Assembly: GCA_910584165.1 (NCBI GenBank)
Contig: CAJTZU010000003.1
Coordinates: forward strand, 62,001 to 126,000
From: an uncultured Bacilli bacterium
GTDB lineage: Bacteria > Bacillota_I > Bacilli_A > RF39 > UBA660
Length of the DNA stretch: 64,000 nt
Direction: 5' to 3'
Below, in pieces: positions 33,641 through 42,838 of this stretch. Position numbers and translations under genes: made by a program. Positions within the stretch are counted from its first letter, which is position 1, and every line of letters starts with the position of its first letter. The notes below the pieces were generated by a model. The model did no database searches and was not told the origin of the DNA. It saw only the letters and a program-made list of their open reading frames with translations.

Positions 33641-34147
33641 CTAGCTTATTTTTTTTACACTTAATGTAGCATTGATACCGCTTCCTAAAGTAATACCAAC
33701 AGCAAGTAAAGCGGAAATGGCCATATCGATTACGTCGCCAGCGGCTAACGTAACGATTACACTACCACTATAAATAGATCCAACACCAACAGATAGTGCT
33801 CTTGAAATAATTGTACTAGGAATATTTGTTCCATTATTTCTAACTGCGAAAGTAACAGTGGTAGCAAGCGCCGCAGAAACGTTACTATAGTAATTAATTT
33901 CATATGTACCAGCTTGCGCAACAGTAATACTATTAGCAGGTGTATAAGTAGTATTTAGATTGGGCATAGTGTTTGCTAGCGGAACTTGAGTTTGAGTACC
34001 TAACCCAATATTTAAGACTTGCGAAGTATTACTGTATTTTCCACCATAGGCAGCAAGACCAGCATTTGGTCCAATGGGACCAGTAGGTCCAGTAGGACCT
34101 TGCGGAATGACAAAGTTTACTAAGTAATCTGAGTTCGTAATAATCAA
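33641..34147 (-). CDS. collagen-like protein with BclA-type C-terminal domain (3' part of a split gene)
   Basis: A 168-residue frame with a short Gly-Pro-Thr stretch (PQGPTGPTGPIGP at about 15-27) followed by a jelly-roll domain of about 135 residues typical of BclA-like exosporium proteins (GTYEINYYSNV, then TVTFAVRNNGT). The start is unclear: a TTG at 34147 directly abuts AGAAAGGA, leaving no normal spacing. The N-terminus NSDYLVNFVIPQGPTG is what usually follows the ASVTI segment found at the end of the upstream fragment (34162-34423). The two are therefore probably pieces of one gene separated by a short stretch with stop codons. The second piece may still be translated by reinitiation. 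Confidence 0.7.
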   Translation of the reverse strand: MIITNSDYLVNFVIPQGPTGPTGPIGPNAGLAAYGGKYSNTSQVLNIGLGTQTQVPLANTMPNLNTTYTPANSITVAQAGTYEINYYSNVSAALATTVTFAVRNNGTNIPSTIISRALSVGVGSIYSGSVIVTLAAGDVIDMAISALLAVGITLGSGINATLSVKKIS

Positions 34148-34161
34148 TCCTTTCTATCTAA

Positions 34162-34423
34162 TTAACCATTAGCAGGTGTGATTGTGACACTAGCATCAGT
34201 ACCAGGAGCACCCGTAGTAACTGTTCCGATTGCTAATGTTGGTGCAGGACCAGTAGGTCCGGTAGCACCATCTATGCCGTCTTCACCACTAGGACCAGTA
34301 GCACCAGTAGGACCAACTAACCCTTGAGGACCAGTAGCACCAGTAGGACCAACTAACCCTTGAGGACCAGTAGCACCAGTAGGACCAGTTGGTCGATTGT
34401 TTAATTCTTCTATAATATTTATT
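34162..34423 (-). pseudogene. collagen-like gene, 5' fragment without a start codon
   Basis: The minus frame reads ELNNRPTGPTGATGPQGLVG, further GPTGATGPQGLVG repeats, then GEDGIDGATGPTGP and a tail ending TGAPGTDASVTITPANG before TAA at 34162-34164. No ATG, GTG or TTG opens this frame; an in-frame TAA lies inside the 3' end of the recombinase. The 5' end of the gene has therefore been lost or moved, at the point where the recombinase region begins. A 21-bp unit is repeated in tandem in the Gly-Pro part. Downstream, 14 nt separate its stop from the next collagen piece. Confidence 0.7.
34393..34409. repeat. 17-bp inverted repeat, left copy
   Basis: TCGATTGTTTAATTCTT recurs as its exact complement at 54465-54481. 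Both copies lie at the edge of Gly-Pro-Thr collagen coding DNA, 20 kb apart, and this copy is 15 bp from the recombinase stop. Confidence 0.6.
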
Positions 34424-36373
34424 TTATAAATTCCAAATGATTTTTATTTCCCTAGTATTTGTTTTTTCGTCATATATTCCAATATATATTTTATTAATCA
34501 ATAAATTAAAAAAAGAGTTATCTAAATGATGAAATTTAATTTTAGAAATTTTTTGGTTTATTTGCTGATTATTAGAATTTTCATTTTCTATTATTTTTAT
34601 TTTGCTTTTTAAATTTTCTATTTCTTCTTGATATTTTTGTTTTAATAAGATAAATTCTTCTATATCTAGTACTTTATTTATATAGTTTTCATATAAATTA
34701 CTAAAATATTTCTTTTTTTCAATGATTTCTTTTTTTAAAACTTCAAGTTCTAATATATTTTTAGGTTGGTGTTTTAATTTATTTTTTTTGTTTAAAGAAT
34801 ATAAAATATTTTTATCATAATATATTTCTATGAATTCATTTATTTTTTCTAATAAAAATTGATGTAGTTCTTTTTCATTAATATATTTTTTATTAATACA
34901 ATTATCCCACTTATCTTTTTTATTTTTGCAACATAGATAGCTATATTGCGTTTTATCTTTTTTTCCGCATTTTATAAAAATTCTATTACAATAAGAACAA
35001 TAAATTTTATTAGATAAAGGATGAACATGCCCTGTTTTATTACTTCTTCTTTTTAAATACGTTTGGACACTATACCAAATAGCTGGGTCAATGATAGCTT
35101 GATGTGTATGATTAGCGCGTATCCACTTAGATGGATTATTTTTTATGATAGTATGATTTTTATAACTGATATGTGTGCTTTTAAATTGTAGTAAATTTCC
35201 TATATAAATTTCATTGGATAGAATTTTTTTAATTGTCTGAGAAGTCCATTTATATTTTTTTCTAATATTACATTGATAGTTTAAATTTATTTTAGTATTA
35301 TTCTGGTAATGAAAGAATTTAAAAAAGTATTCAATATTTTTTTTATTTTCTTTTAAGAATATTTCAAATTGATAAGAAATAGGTTCATAGTTGGATAATG
35401 TTTTTATATAACTAGCAATGTAGGTACAATTGTTAGGAATATTATCATTTATGTGAAAAGGTATCCAATCTTCTTTTTTTAATTTCTTTTGTGGATTCTT
35501 TTTTGTTGTATAGTAAAATTTTATTTGATTGGAATTACTTTTTGTTAAGATAATTTTTATATTAGGGTTGCAGGGAGTTAAATAATACAATGTAAAAATA
35601 TTACACAAGTCTATAAATGGATAGCTGATATCTACTTTATAGTAACCAGTTTGTTTTATAGAGGAAAAGTTCTCTAGAAATTTAGTAATAGGAATTTGTA
35701 GTTTAGAACCATTTAGTCTTTTATATTCTAATGGGCTTAATATTTTTTCTTGATTTAATTTATTAGCAATGGTTTGAAGTCCTAATCCATTAGAGTATTC
35801 TAAATAGATTTTTTTAACAATGGAAGCTGCAAGAGGGTCGATTATTAAATGGTTTTTATGAAAAGGATCTTTTTTATAGCCATAGGGTGAAAAAGATCCT
35901 GTGAATTCTCCATTCTCTCTTTTAGCTTTTAATGTTTCTCGAATATTAAGAGAAGTGTCTTCAATATACCATTCATCTACCATACTAGTGATTTGACTTG
36001 TTTTTTTTGTTTCTTTTTTTGTATTATCAATCTTTTCTAAGTATGTCATGAATCGAACATTCCATTCATAGAATAAATTGTGCACATATTTGTCGATTAG
36101 TTCGATATCTCTTGCAAATCTAGCTTGAGACTTTACCAAAACAATATCTACTTTGCCACTTTTACAAGCTTTTATCATTTTATTAAAGTTAGGTCTATCT
36201 CTGTCAGCGCCAGAATAATCTTCATCTTGGTAAACACCAATAATATTCCAATTTTGTTCTTCTGCATATTTTCTTAAGATTTTTTCTTGATTTTTAATAC
36301 TTTCTGACAATTCCTGTTTGGATAGTTTATTGCGGTCTTCATCGGATAGTCTAAGATATAGAACTGTTCGCAT
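34424..36373 (-). CDS. large serine recombinase
   Basis: A 649-residue site-specific recombinase. The resolvase domain spans about 1-150: catalytic serine in YLRLSDEDR (near residue 10), DYSGADRDRPNF and then SQARFARD with the conserved arginines. A recombinase domain spans about 160-420, a zinc ribbon lies near 455-500 (CSYC, then CC and C) and a coiled coil at about 545-615. This is the integrase/invertase/transposase class. The gene is more AT-rich than its neighbours, which suggests transfer. No phage or conjugation genes accompany it, and it sits against a truncated collagen gene. The start at 36373 follows AAAGGAG and overlaps a 49-codon ORF. Confidence 0.9.
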   Translation of the reverse strand: MRTVLYLRLSDEDRNKLSKQELSESIKNQEKILRKYAEEQNWNIIGVYQDEDYSGADRDRPNFNKMIKACKSGKVDIVLVKSQARFARDIELIDKYVHNLFYEWNVRFMTYLEKIDNTKKETKKTSQITSMVDEWYIEDTSLNIRETLKAKRENGEFTGSFSPYGYKKDPFHKNHLIIDPLAASIVKKIYLEYSNGLGLQTIANKLNQEKILSPLEYKRLNGSKLQIPITKFLENFSSIKQTGYYKVDISYPFIDLCNIFTLYYLTPCNPNIKIILTKSNSNQIKFYYTTKKNPQKKLKKEDWIPFHINDNIPNNCTYIASYIKTLSNYEPISYQFEIFLKENKKNIEYFFKFFHYQNNTKINLNYQCNIRKKYKWTSQTIKKILSNEIYIGNLLQFKSTHISYKNHTIIKNNPSKWIRANHTHQAIIDPAIWYSVQTYLKRRSNKTGHVHPLSNKIYCSYCNRIFIKCGKKDKTQYSYLCCKNKKDKWDNCINKKYINEKELHQFLLEKINEFIEIYYDKNILYSLNKKNKLKHQPKNILELEVLKKEIIEKKKYFSNLYENYINKVLDIEEFILLKQKYQEEIENLKSKIKIIENENSNNQQINQKISKIKFHHLDNSFFNLLINKIYIGIYDEKTNTREIKIIWNL

Positions 36374-36500
36374 GGTAATGCTCCTTTAGAAAAAGATAGT
36401 ATTTTTTATTGAATTCTATTTTTAGTTCTCTATAAGTTAAATTATTTTTTGTTAAAAATGCTTCTTGATAAATAAATTTTATTTTGTTCCTTTTTTTCAT
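36351..36500 (-). CDS. 49-residue basic ORF overlapping the recombinase start
   Basis: The ORF begins at ATG 36500 after AAGGTGG and ends at TAG 36351-36353, inside the recombinase gene in another frame (23-bp overlap). The peptide is Lys/Asn/Tyr-rich and probably helical (FIYQEAFLTKNNLTYRELK). I do not recognise it. Good start context and overlap suggest translational coupling to the recombinase, possibly as a small directionality or control factor; this is inference. Confidence 0.5.
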   Translation of the reverse strand: MKKRNKIKFIYQEAFLTKNNLTYRELKIEFNKKYYLFLKEHYHANSSIS

Positions 36501-36662
36501 ATATTATCCACCTTAATAAATTTACTTTACTAATGTGTATTCAAAGGGAAAAATAATGTTTACAAAAAAGTGTAAATTTTTTTTAAAAAGTTTTCCATAT
36601 TTTTTGAGTAAAAAATGAATTTTTCCATTTATTTCCAATGCAATAAGTAAAAAAATATGAAG

Positions 36663-36691
36663 TTGACAAGAGGTATAAAATTTGTTACAAT
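36663..36691 (+). promoter_or_regulatory. SigA promoter of the fibre locus
   Basis: TTGACA (36663-36668) and TACAAT (36686-36691) with 17-bp spacing lead to the ATG at 36757 behind a GAAGAAGGGGGAATG site. The region 36501-36662 upstream is A/T-rich (T and A tracts) and shows no gene; regulator sites could lie there, but I see no clear palindrome. Confidence 0.85.
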
Positions 36692-36756
36692 TCTATATGT
36701 ACATGCGAGGAGCAGAATGCTTTCCATTGAAATTTGAAGAAGGGGGAATGATTTAG

Positions 36757-39700
36757 ATGGAAAACGAAAAGAAAGACAAAAAGAAAGGTTTATTTAAGTT
36801 AACCAAAACTAGAATTGCTGCTATTGGAGCTGCTGTAGTAATTGCGGTTAGTTTGATACCAAATATAGGAAATCATGAACACGATGTACCAGAACAACCT
36901 AGTACATCTATTACAGAGTTTGATCCTAATTATAATGATCATGAAAATGATCATGAACACGATCATACTAATACGCAAAATCCTGGTGAAACAACAAAAC
37001 CAGGAGAGACTACAAAGCCAGGTGAAACTACGAAACCAGGAGAAGAAGAAGAAAATACGACAAAACCTGGCGATGGTGAGGATGAACAAACTGTTAAACC
37101 AGAACATGTTCATGCTTATACGCAGATTAAGGTTGAGTATAAAGATAATAATGATGGAACTCATACAAGAACATTAGTTGGAACATGCCCAAAAGATGGA
37201 GCAAGTAAAGTTTTAAAAATTGGTAAACCAGTAGAACATAATTATGGAGAAGGCGTAGTAGACCCAGTATCAGGCGATACAACATATATATGTTTAGATT
37301 GCGGTTCTACAAGAGTAGTAGAGAAACCATATGAAGAAACTCATACACATGATTATATTGAAAGTGAAAGAAAGTATGAAGATAATGGAGATGGGACTCA
37401 TACATTAGTAGTTATAGGAACTTGCAAAGAAGATGGTGCTACTAAGGTTATATTTAAAGGTCAACCAATGAAACACCGCGAAAATGCAGGAGTAGTTGAT
37501 CCGATAACAGGAGAAACAACTTATACATGCTTAGATTGTGGTGTAGTAACAAGAGTCGTTGAAAAACATATTCACGATTATAGTCAGCAAAGCACAAAAT
37601 ATGTCAATAATGGAGATGGAACTCATACATTAGTGACTATTGGGACATGTCCAGAAGATGGTGCTACTAAAGTATTATCTAAAGGAAAGGTGTCAGCACA
37701 TAGAGAAGGCCCAGGAGTAGTTGATCCAAAAACGGGTGATACTGTTTACACATGTTTAGATTGTGGTGCTACTAGGACTGTAGTAAAAGATCATGGTGGA
37801 GATGAAGATACTCATACTCATCATTATGAAGTAAGTGGTACTAGATATGAAGATAACGGTAATGGAACTCATACGTTAGTGACAATCGGAACTTGTAAAA
37901 AAGATGGGGCCACTAAGATTTTATCTAGAAGTAATCCAATGGCTCACCGTGAAAATGCAGGAGTAGTAGATCCAACAACAGGAGAAACAACATATTCATG
38001 TTTAGACTGTGGCGCTGTAACAAGAGTGGTAAAACCACCTGTACATACACATGATTATAGTCAAAAGGAAACAAAATATGTTAATAATGGAGATGGAACT
38101 CATAGCCAAGTAGTTATAGGAACATGTCCAGCAGATGGCGCTACTAAAGAGCTATCTAGGGGAAAGGCAACTGCGCATAGAGAAGATGCTGGAGTAGTAG
38201 ATCCAACAACAGGTGATACTGTTTACACATGTTTAGATTGTGGTGCTACTAGGACTGTAGTAAAAGATCATGGTGGAGATGAAGATACTCATACTCATCA
38301 TTATGAAGTAAGTGGTACTAGATATGAAGATAACGGTAATGGAACTCATACGTTAGTGACAATCGGAACTTGTAAAAAAGATGGGGCCACTAAGATTTTA
38401 TCTAGAAGTAATCCAATGGCTCACCGTGAAAATGCAGGAGTAGTAGATCCAACAACAGGAGAAACAACATATTCATGTTTAGACTGTGGCGCTGTAACAA
38501 GAGTGGTAAAACCACCTGTACATACACATGATTATAGTCAAAAGGAAACAAAATATGTTAATAATGGAGATGGAACTCATAGCCAAGTAGTTATAGGAAC
38601 ATGTCCAGCAGATGGCGCTACTAAAGAGCTATCTAGGGGAAAGGCAACTGCGCATAGAGAAGATGCTGGAGTAGTAGATCCAACAACAGGTGATACTGTT
38701 TATACATGTTTAGACTGTGGTGCTACAAGAGTTGTTAAGAAACCAGACGTACATACTCATGACTATAGTCAAAAGAGTACAAAATATGAAGATAATGGGG
38801 ATGGAACTCATACCTTAGTAACAATTGGAACATGCCCAGCAGATGGTGCTACTAAAGAGTTATCTAGAGGCTCAGCAACTGCGCATAGAGAAGATGCTGG
38901 AACATTAAATCCAGCAACAGGAGAAACAACTTACAAATGTATAGATTGTGGCGCAGTAGTAAGGGTAGTAAAACCAGGTCATGTCCATTCTTATATTAGT
39001 ACAACGACAAAATTGATGGAAAAAGATGGTGGCCATGCTTTAGCAACTATTAAGACATGCTCTTGTGGACATACAGATATAACTTATGGAGCAGTAGAGG
39101 CTCATGACTTTAAGGTTCAACATGGCGATGAAGCTTTAGAACATTGTGCTTGTGGTGCAACTCAAACACATACACATAATTGGGTTCCTTTTGGAGAACC
39201 ATTTGAAGGTCAACAGGGATATAAATGTGAGTGTGGAAAAACAGAAACAAGAAGTATTCATACAGAAGCAGAGCATAGTTATACTGAGATAGTTAGTTCT
39301 GAGATAAAACCAGATGGAAGCGGCCATTGTTTAGTAACAGTTAAAAGATGTTCTTGTGGAAAAGAGATTACAGAGAAAACAAATTCTGAAGGACATACTT
39401 TTACAATAGTTCCTGGAAGTCAAACAGAAGAAAAATGTGTTTGTGGAGAAACAAGAGCACATACTCATGATTTCCAACCATTTGGAGAACCATTTGAAGG
39501 AAAACAAGGTTATAAATGTGATGCTTGTGGAGCAACAGAAACAAGAAGTATTCATACAGAAGCGGAGCATAGTTATACTGAGATAGTTAGTTCTGAGATA
39601 AAACCAGATGGAAGTGGCCATTGTTTAGTAACAGTTAAAAGATGTTCTTGTGGAAAAGAAATTACAGAGAAAACAAATTCTGAAGGGCATACTTTTACAG

Positions 39701-40599
39701 CAGTCAGCGAAACAGAAGAAAAATGTGCTTGTGGAGAGACAAGAGCACATACTCATAATTTTCAACCATTTGGAGAGCCATTTGAAGGTGAACAAGGCTA
39801 TAGATGCGATGCTTGTGGTGCTACAAAAACAGAAACAATTCATGAACATAATTGGGTTTTAGATGAAACGATTGGTGATCAAGCCACTTATTCATGTTCT
39901 TGTGGAGCAACAAAGACTGAAACAATAACTCCGACAAACCATGAACATACTTTTACAGTAGTAAGTGAAACAGAAGAAAAGTGTGCTTGTGGAGAAACAA
40001 AAGCACATGCTCATAATTTCCAACCATTTGGAGAACCGTTTGAAGGTGAACAAGGTTATAGATGTGATGCTTGTGGAGCAACGAATACTAGAACAGTAGA
40101 AATACCAGTAACTGATACAACTCAAACTACTAGTAATGGAGAAGAAACTGGAAAACAACCAATTGGAGATGAAGAAATTATTTCATCAGATGTACAAGAA
40201 ATTGTGGAGAGTAAAACGGAAGATGTAGAACAAGCTACTGATGAATTTAGTGGTTCTGAAGAAACTTCAAAAGATACCGAAGAAAAAAATGAAGCAACTG
40301 ATAAAGTAGAAGAAACTGGCATTCAAGATACAGCGTCAGAAACTGAAAAAGAATCTGAGACTGTTAAAATTACAGTTGAATTTACTCCAGAAATGACTGG
40401 GCAAGATGAATCAACATTTAAAGAATTTGAAGTACCAGCCGAAGTTGCAGATACTGCTGTAGAAGAAATTAAATCAGCTCTTACTGATGCAATTGAAGAA
40501 ACTAAAGAAGAAACACATATCGAAGAAGCAGAGCAAGAAGTTGAATCTCAAGAAGATGAAAAAGTATTTTCATTAGATAACAATAAATATTATTATTAA
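36757..40599 (+). CDS. 1280-residue Cys/His-rich repeat surface protein
   Basis: It has a basic N-terminus, then one hydrophobic segment (about 20-37) as signal or anchor, then a His/Asp region and GETTKP repeats. Eight type-A repeats of about 75-80 residues follow. Each opens HTHDY-like, carries NGDGTHTLVTIGTC near the middle and CLDCGATR at the end. Four type-B repeats follow, with CSCG, CACGE and HTHNFQPFGEPFEG blocks and CDACGAT. An acidic tail of about 170 residues closes the protein. Each unit holds three or more cysteines plus histidines, which could bind metal or form disulfides. It is the first gene of the SipW/TasA locus. The family is unknown to me; a surface or matrix scaffold is inferred. 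Confidence 0.75.
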   Translation: MENEKKDKKKGLFKLTKTRIAAIGAAVVIAVSLIPNIGNHEHDVPEQPSTSITEFDPNYNDHENDHEHDHTNTQNPGETTKPGETTKPGETTKPGEEEENTTKPGDGEDEQTVKPEHVHAYTQIKVEYKDNNDGTHTRTLVGTCPKDGASKVLKIGKPVEHNYGEGVVDPVSGDTTYICLDCGSTRVVEKPYEETHTHDYIESERKYEDNGDGTHTLVVIGTCKEDGATKVIFKGQPMKHRENAGVVDPITGETTYTCLDCGVVTRVVEKHIHDYSQQSTKYVNNGDGTHTLVTIGTCPEDGATKVLSKGKVSAHREGPGVVDPKTGDTVYTCLDCGATRTVVKDHGGDEDTHTHHYEVSGTRYEDNGNGTHTLVTIGTCKKDGATKILSRSNPMAHRENAGVVDPTTGETTYSCLDCGAVTRVVKPPVHTHDYSQKETKYVNNGDGTHSQVVIGTCPADGATKELSRGKATAHREDAGVVDPTTGDTVYTCLDCGATRTVVKDHGGDEDTHTHHYEVSGTRYEDNGNGTHTLVTIGTCKKDGATKILSRSNPMAHRENAGVVDPTTGETTYSCLDCGAVTRVVKPPVHTHDYSQKETKYVNNGDGTHSQVVIGTCPADGATKELSRGKATAHREDAGVVDPTTGDTVYTCLDCGATRVVKKPDVHTHDYSQKSTKYEDNGDGTHTLVTIGTCPADGATKELSRGSATAHREDAGTLNPATGETTYKCIDCGAVVRVVKPGHVHSYISTTTKLMEKDGGHALATIKTCSCGHTDITYGAVEAHDFKVQHGDEALEHCACGATQTHTHNWVPFGEPFEGQQGYKCECGKTETRSIHTEAEHSYTEIVSSEIKPDGSGHCLVTVKRCSCGKEITEKTNSEGHTFTIVPGSQTEEKCVCGETRAHTHDFQPFGEPFEGKQGYKCDACGATETRSIHTEAEHSYTEIVSSEIKPDGSGHCLVTVKRCSCGKEITEKTNSEGHTFTAVSETEEKCACGETRAHTHNFQPFGEPFEGEQGYRCDACGATKTETIHEHNWVLDETIGDQATYSCSCGATKTETITPTNHEHTFTVVSETEEKCACGETKAHAHNFQPFGEPFEGEQGYRCDACGATNTRTVEIPVTDTTQTTSNGEETGKQPIGDEEIISSDVQEIVESKTEDVEQATDEFSGSEETSKDTEEKNEATDKVEETGIQDTASETEKESETVKITVEFTPEMTGQDESTFKEFEVPAEVADTAVEEIKSALTDAIEETKEETHIEEAEQEVESQEDEKVFSLDNNKYYY
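37735..38704 (+). repeat. Perfect 477-bp tandem duplication inside the repeat gene
   Basis: The stretch beginning GGTGATACTGTTTA at 37735 recurs at 38212, with identity over about 490 bp; the copies overlap by the repeat edge. The unit is 159 codons, equal to one pair of type-A repeats. A second, slightly diverged repeat with a 294-bp period lies at about 39247 and 39541. Confidence 0.85.
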
Positions 40600-40625
40600 G
40601 ATAATAGAGTGAAAGTGGTGAATTT

Positions 40626-41600
40626 ATGAAAAAGGGAGAAAAAAAATGGTATAAGTCACCAAGTACTTGGGCGACAATCATTATAAGTATTCTATTAGTT
40701 CCTGTATTGCTTGTAAATTTATTTATTATTATTCAATCCAAAACTAATAAGGATGAAATCCCTAGTATATTTGGGTATAAGCCATTTATAGTTCTCTCTG
40801 GATCAATGGAAAGTGATATTCATAAAGGCGATTTAATCATAACAAAAAAGGTAAAACCTGAAAATCTAGAAGTTGATGATATTATTGCCTTTAGGGATGC
40901 TGCTGGAACTGTTACCACACACCGTATCATAGATATAGTAGAAAAAAATGGCAAAAAAAGTTTTATTACAAAAGGAGATAATAACTCTACTCAAGATAGA
41001 AACTTAGTTGCACTAGAAAGTGTAGAAGGTATTTATATTGGACGTGTTCCAGGCTTAGGTTCAATGATGGATAAATTGGCAGAGCCAACAACTATTATTA
41101 TATTGGCCCTTGGAATTACTATGATATTTGTAATAGGTTTTATGATTTCTTCTAAAAAACAAAGTGAACTTGAGAAAAAAGAATATTTAGAGTTTAAATT
41201 GCAAAAAGAAAAAGAAGAAATGCTTAAGAAGAAAAGACTTAAAGAAAAAAGGGAAAAAGAAGAGTTAGAAAAAACTCAACCTAAAAAAAGAATAGATGTC
41301 ATTGAAGAAGACGATACTGAAGAAGAGGAAATAGAAAAAATTAAGCCTATGAAAACAGTAGAACCACAAGAAAGTATTCGTGAAAGTAGAGTTTCAAGAT
41401 TAGAGAGAACTCAAGAATTGGAACCAAGAAAACGTGTTACTAGAGAAGTGGAAGAAGATTTAGATGACGATGATGATGAATATCTAGAATATTTACTTAG
41501 AAAGCAAGAAGCTAAATTAGCAAAATTAAAACAGGCTAAAGAACTAAGAGAAAAGCGTTCTAGAGAAGAATCTTCTAATATAGAAGATGATATTGATTAA
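40626..41600 (+). CDS. ER-type signal peptidase I (SipW-like) with charged C-terminal extension
   Basis: A 324-residue membrane protease. An N-terminal membrane segment lies at about 14-37. The catalytic serine is in LSGSMES near 58, the histidine that replaces lysine in ER-type enzymes is in TTHRII near 98, and the aspartate is in TKGDNN near 118. A second membrane segment is at about 155-178. A highly charged coiled coil of about 140 residues follows, which is much longer than in Bacillus SipW. ER-type enzymes process TasA-like fibre proteins, and the substrate genes follow directly. Its stop codon marks the left edge of the 1298-bp repeat. Confidence 0.9.
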   Translation: MKKGEKKWYKSPSTWATIIISILLVPVLLVNLFIIIQSKTNKDEIPSIFGYKPFIVLSGSMESDIHKGDLIITKKVKPENLEVDDIIAFRDAAGTVTTHRIIDIVEKNGKKSFITKGDNNSTQDRNLVALESVEGIYIGRVPGLGSMMDKLAEPTTIIILALGITMIFVIGFMISSKKQSELEKKEYLEFKLQKEKEEMLKKKRLKEKREKEELEKTQPKKRIDVIEEDDTEEEEIEKIKPMKTVEPQESIRESRVSRLERTQELEPRKRVTREVEEDLDDDDDEYLEYLLRKQEAKLAKLKQAKELREKRSREESSNIEDDID

Positions 41601-41605
41601 AAATG

Positions 41606-41654
41606 GTAGACTCTCTAGAAATAGAGTTTACAAATAAAGGAGGTTAGAACCTCC
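41606..41654 (+). promoter_or_regulatory. Two-hairpin leader of tasA-like copy 1
   Basis: GTAGACTCT (41606-41614) pairs with AGAGTTTAC (41623-41631), and GGAGGTT pairs with AACCTCC within 41639-41654. No T run follows, so this is not a terminator. It may stabilise or process the mRNA ahead of the GAAGGAGAG ribosome site. Confidence 0.6.
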
Positions 41655-41694
41655 ATATCCCATAAAAAAAATAAAAGAAGGAGAGAGTGAGAGA

Positions 41695-42828
41695 ATGAAA
41701 AAGAAAATGGGAATTTTAGGCGGATTGTTAATGGCAGTAGTAGTAACAGGATACTCAGTAGCTGGAACATACGCTAAGTATACTTCTTCATTAGACTTTG
41801 CAGATGAAGCAAGAGTAGCAACATGGGGATTTAAGTTAAATGGAAAAACTCCAGAAGAAGTAAAAGAAATGAAGATTGACTTATTCCAAGATTCATATGA
41901 AATCGTAGAAGGAGAAGGAAATTACGATGTAGTATCAAAGGTAAAAGGTCAAAAAGTAGTAGCTCCAGGAACAAGAGGAGAATATGAATTTAACGTAACA
42001 GGAACAGCAGAAACAAACTATGTAGTAGCATTCAATGCAACAGTAGTAAATACAATCAAAACAGATAGTTACAATCCAATTTTCTTCAGATTAAATGGAG
42101 GAGACTGGATGAATGAAGCTGAGTTCCAAGAATATTTAAATGAAACAGTAACAGATGCAACAAACAAAGTATACGCAGCAAATGAAGAATTAAATAAAAC
42201 ATATAAAATTGAGTGGATGTGGGCATTTGATGAAAATGACACAACAGCACCAACAGGATTTGTAAGTAATGATGAAACAGATACATACTTAGCAGGACAA
42301 AAAGGAACTGTAAGTTTAGATGTTAAATTAACAATTACACAATCAGAATTAGCAGCAACAAATGGAAATGCAGCAAGACCAGCAATTAGTAACGTAGTTA
42401 CAAATGAAGCAAAAGTAGCTTTAAAAGCAGCATATGGATATGATGCAACAGTAGCAGATGCAGTAGTATTTGAAGCAACATCAACAGGAGCAAAATTAAC
42501 AGGAACATTATTAAAATCATCAACAGATGTAGATAAAAATTTCTGGGGAGAAACAGCATCAGCACAAGCAACAGGATATTACTATCCAATTTCAATCAGA
42601 GTAGAAAATCCAGAAAATGTAAAATCATTAGGATTATATAACAGAATAGCAGATGAAGAAAAAACAGTAGAAAACACAGATGGAAGATTAGTTGATCAAG
42701 AAGGAGCAATTACTTTATTCTTAGAATTAAATCCAACATCAGCAACAAAGACTTCAAATGTAACAGTAAACTACAATGATGGAACATCAACAACATATAC
42801 AGTTGATTACAATGGATTAACAATGTAA
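41695..42828 (+). CDS. tasA: TasA/camelysin-like fibre protein, copy 1
   Basis: A 377-residue exported protein. The signal peptide spans about 1-27 (GLLMAVVVTGYSVAGTYA), followed by KYTSSLDFADEARVATWGF, the mark of SipW-processed TasA/camelysin proteins. The mature chain is a beta-rich sandwich without cysteine, suited to strand-exchange or amyloid-like fibres. Codons end almost uniformly in A (GTA, GCA, ACA, TCA), unlike neighbours, which indicates selection for high expression. It is longer than Bacillus TasA (261 residues). The identical second copy follows. The symbol denotes family, not proven orthology. Confidence 0.85.
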   Translation: MKKKMGILGGLLMAVVVTGYSVAGTYAKYTSSLDFADEARVATWGFKLNGKTPEEVKEMKIDLFQDSYEIVEGEGNYDVVSKVKGQKVVAPGTRGEYEFNVTGTAETNYVVAFNATVVNTIKTDSYNPIFFRLNGGDWMNEAEFQEYLNETVTDATNKVYAANEELNKTYKIEWMWAFDENDTTAPTGFVSNDETDTYLAGQKGTVSLDVKLTITQSELAATNGNAARPAISNVVTNEAKVALKAAYGYDATVADAVVFEATSTGAKLTGTLLKSSTDVDKNFWGETASAQATGYYYPISIRVENPENVKSLGLYNRIADEEKTVENTDGRLVDQEGAITLFLELNPTSATKTSNVTVNYNDGTSTTYTVDYNGLTM

Positions 42829-42838
42829 TAAACAAAAA

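Noticed and set aside
34321..34390. Short 21-bp repeats in the collagen fragment as a regulatory array
   Set aside because: They encode Gly-X-Y triplets in frame, so the repetition is explained by the collagen sequence.
34424..36500. Recombinase region as a complete prophage or integrative element
   Set aside because: No structural, replication or transfer genes flank it, and no clear attL/attR pair is visible around it.
37735..38704. Repeats in the large gene taken as a CRISPR array
   Set aside because: The units are 477-bp coding repeats in frame, with no short repeat-spacer pattern and no cas genes.
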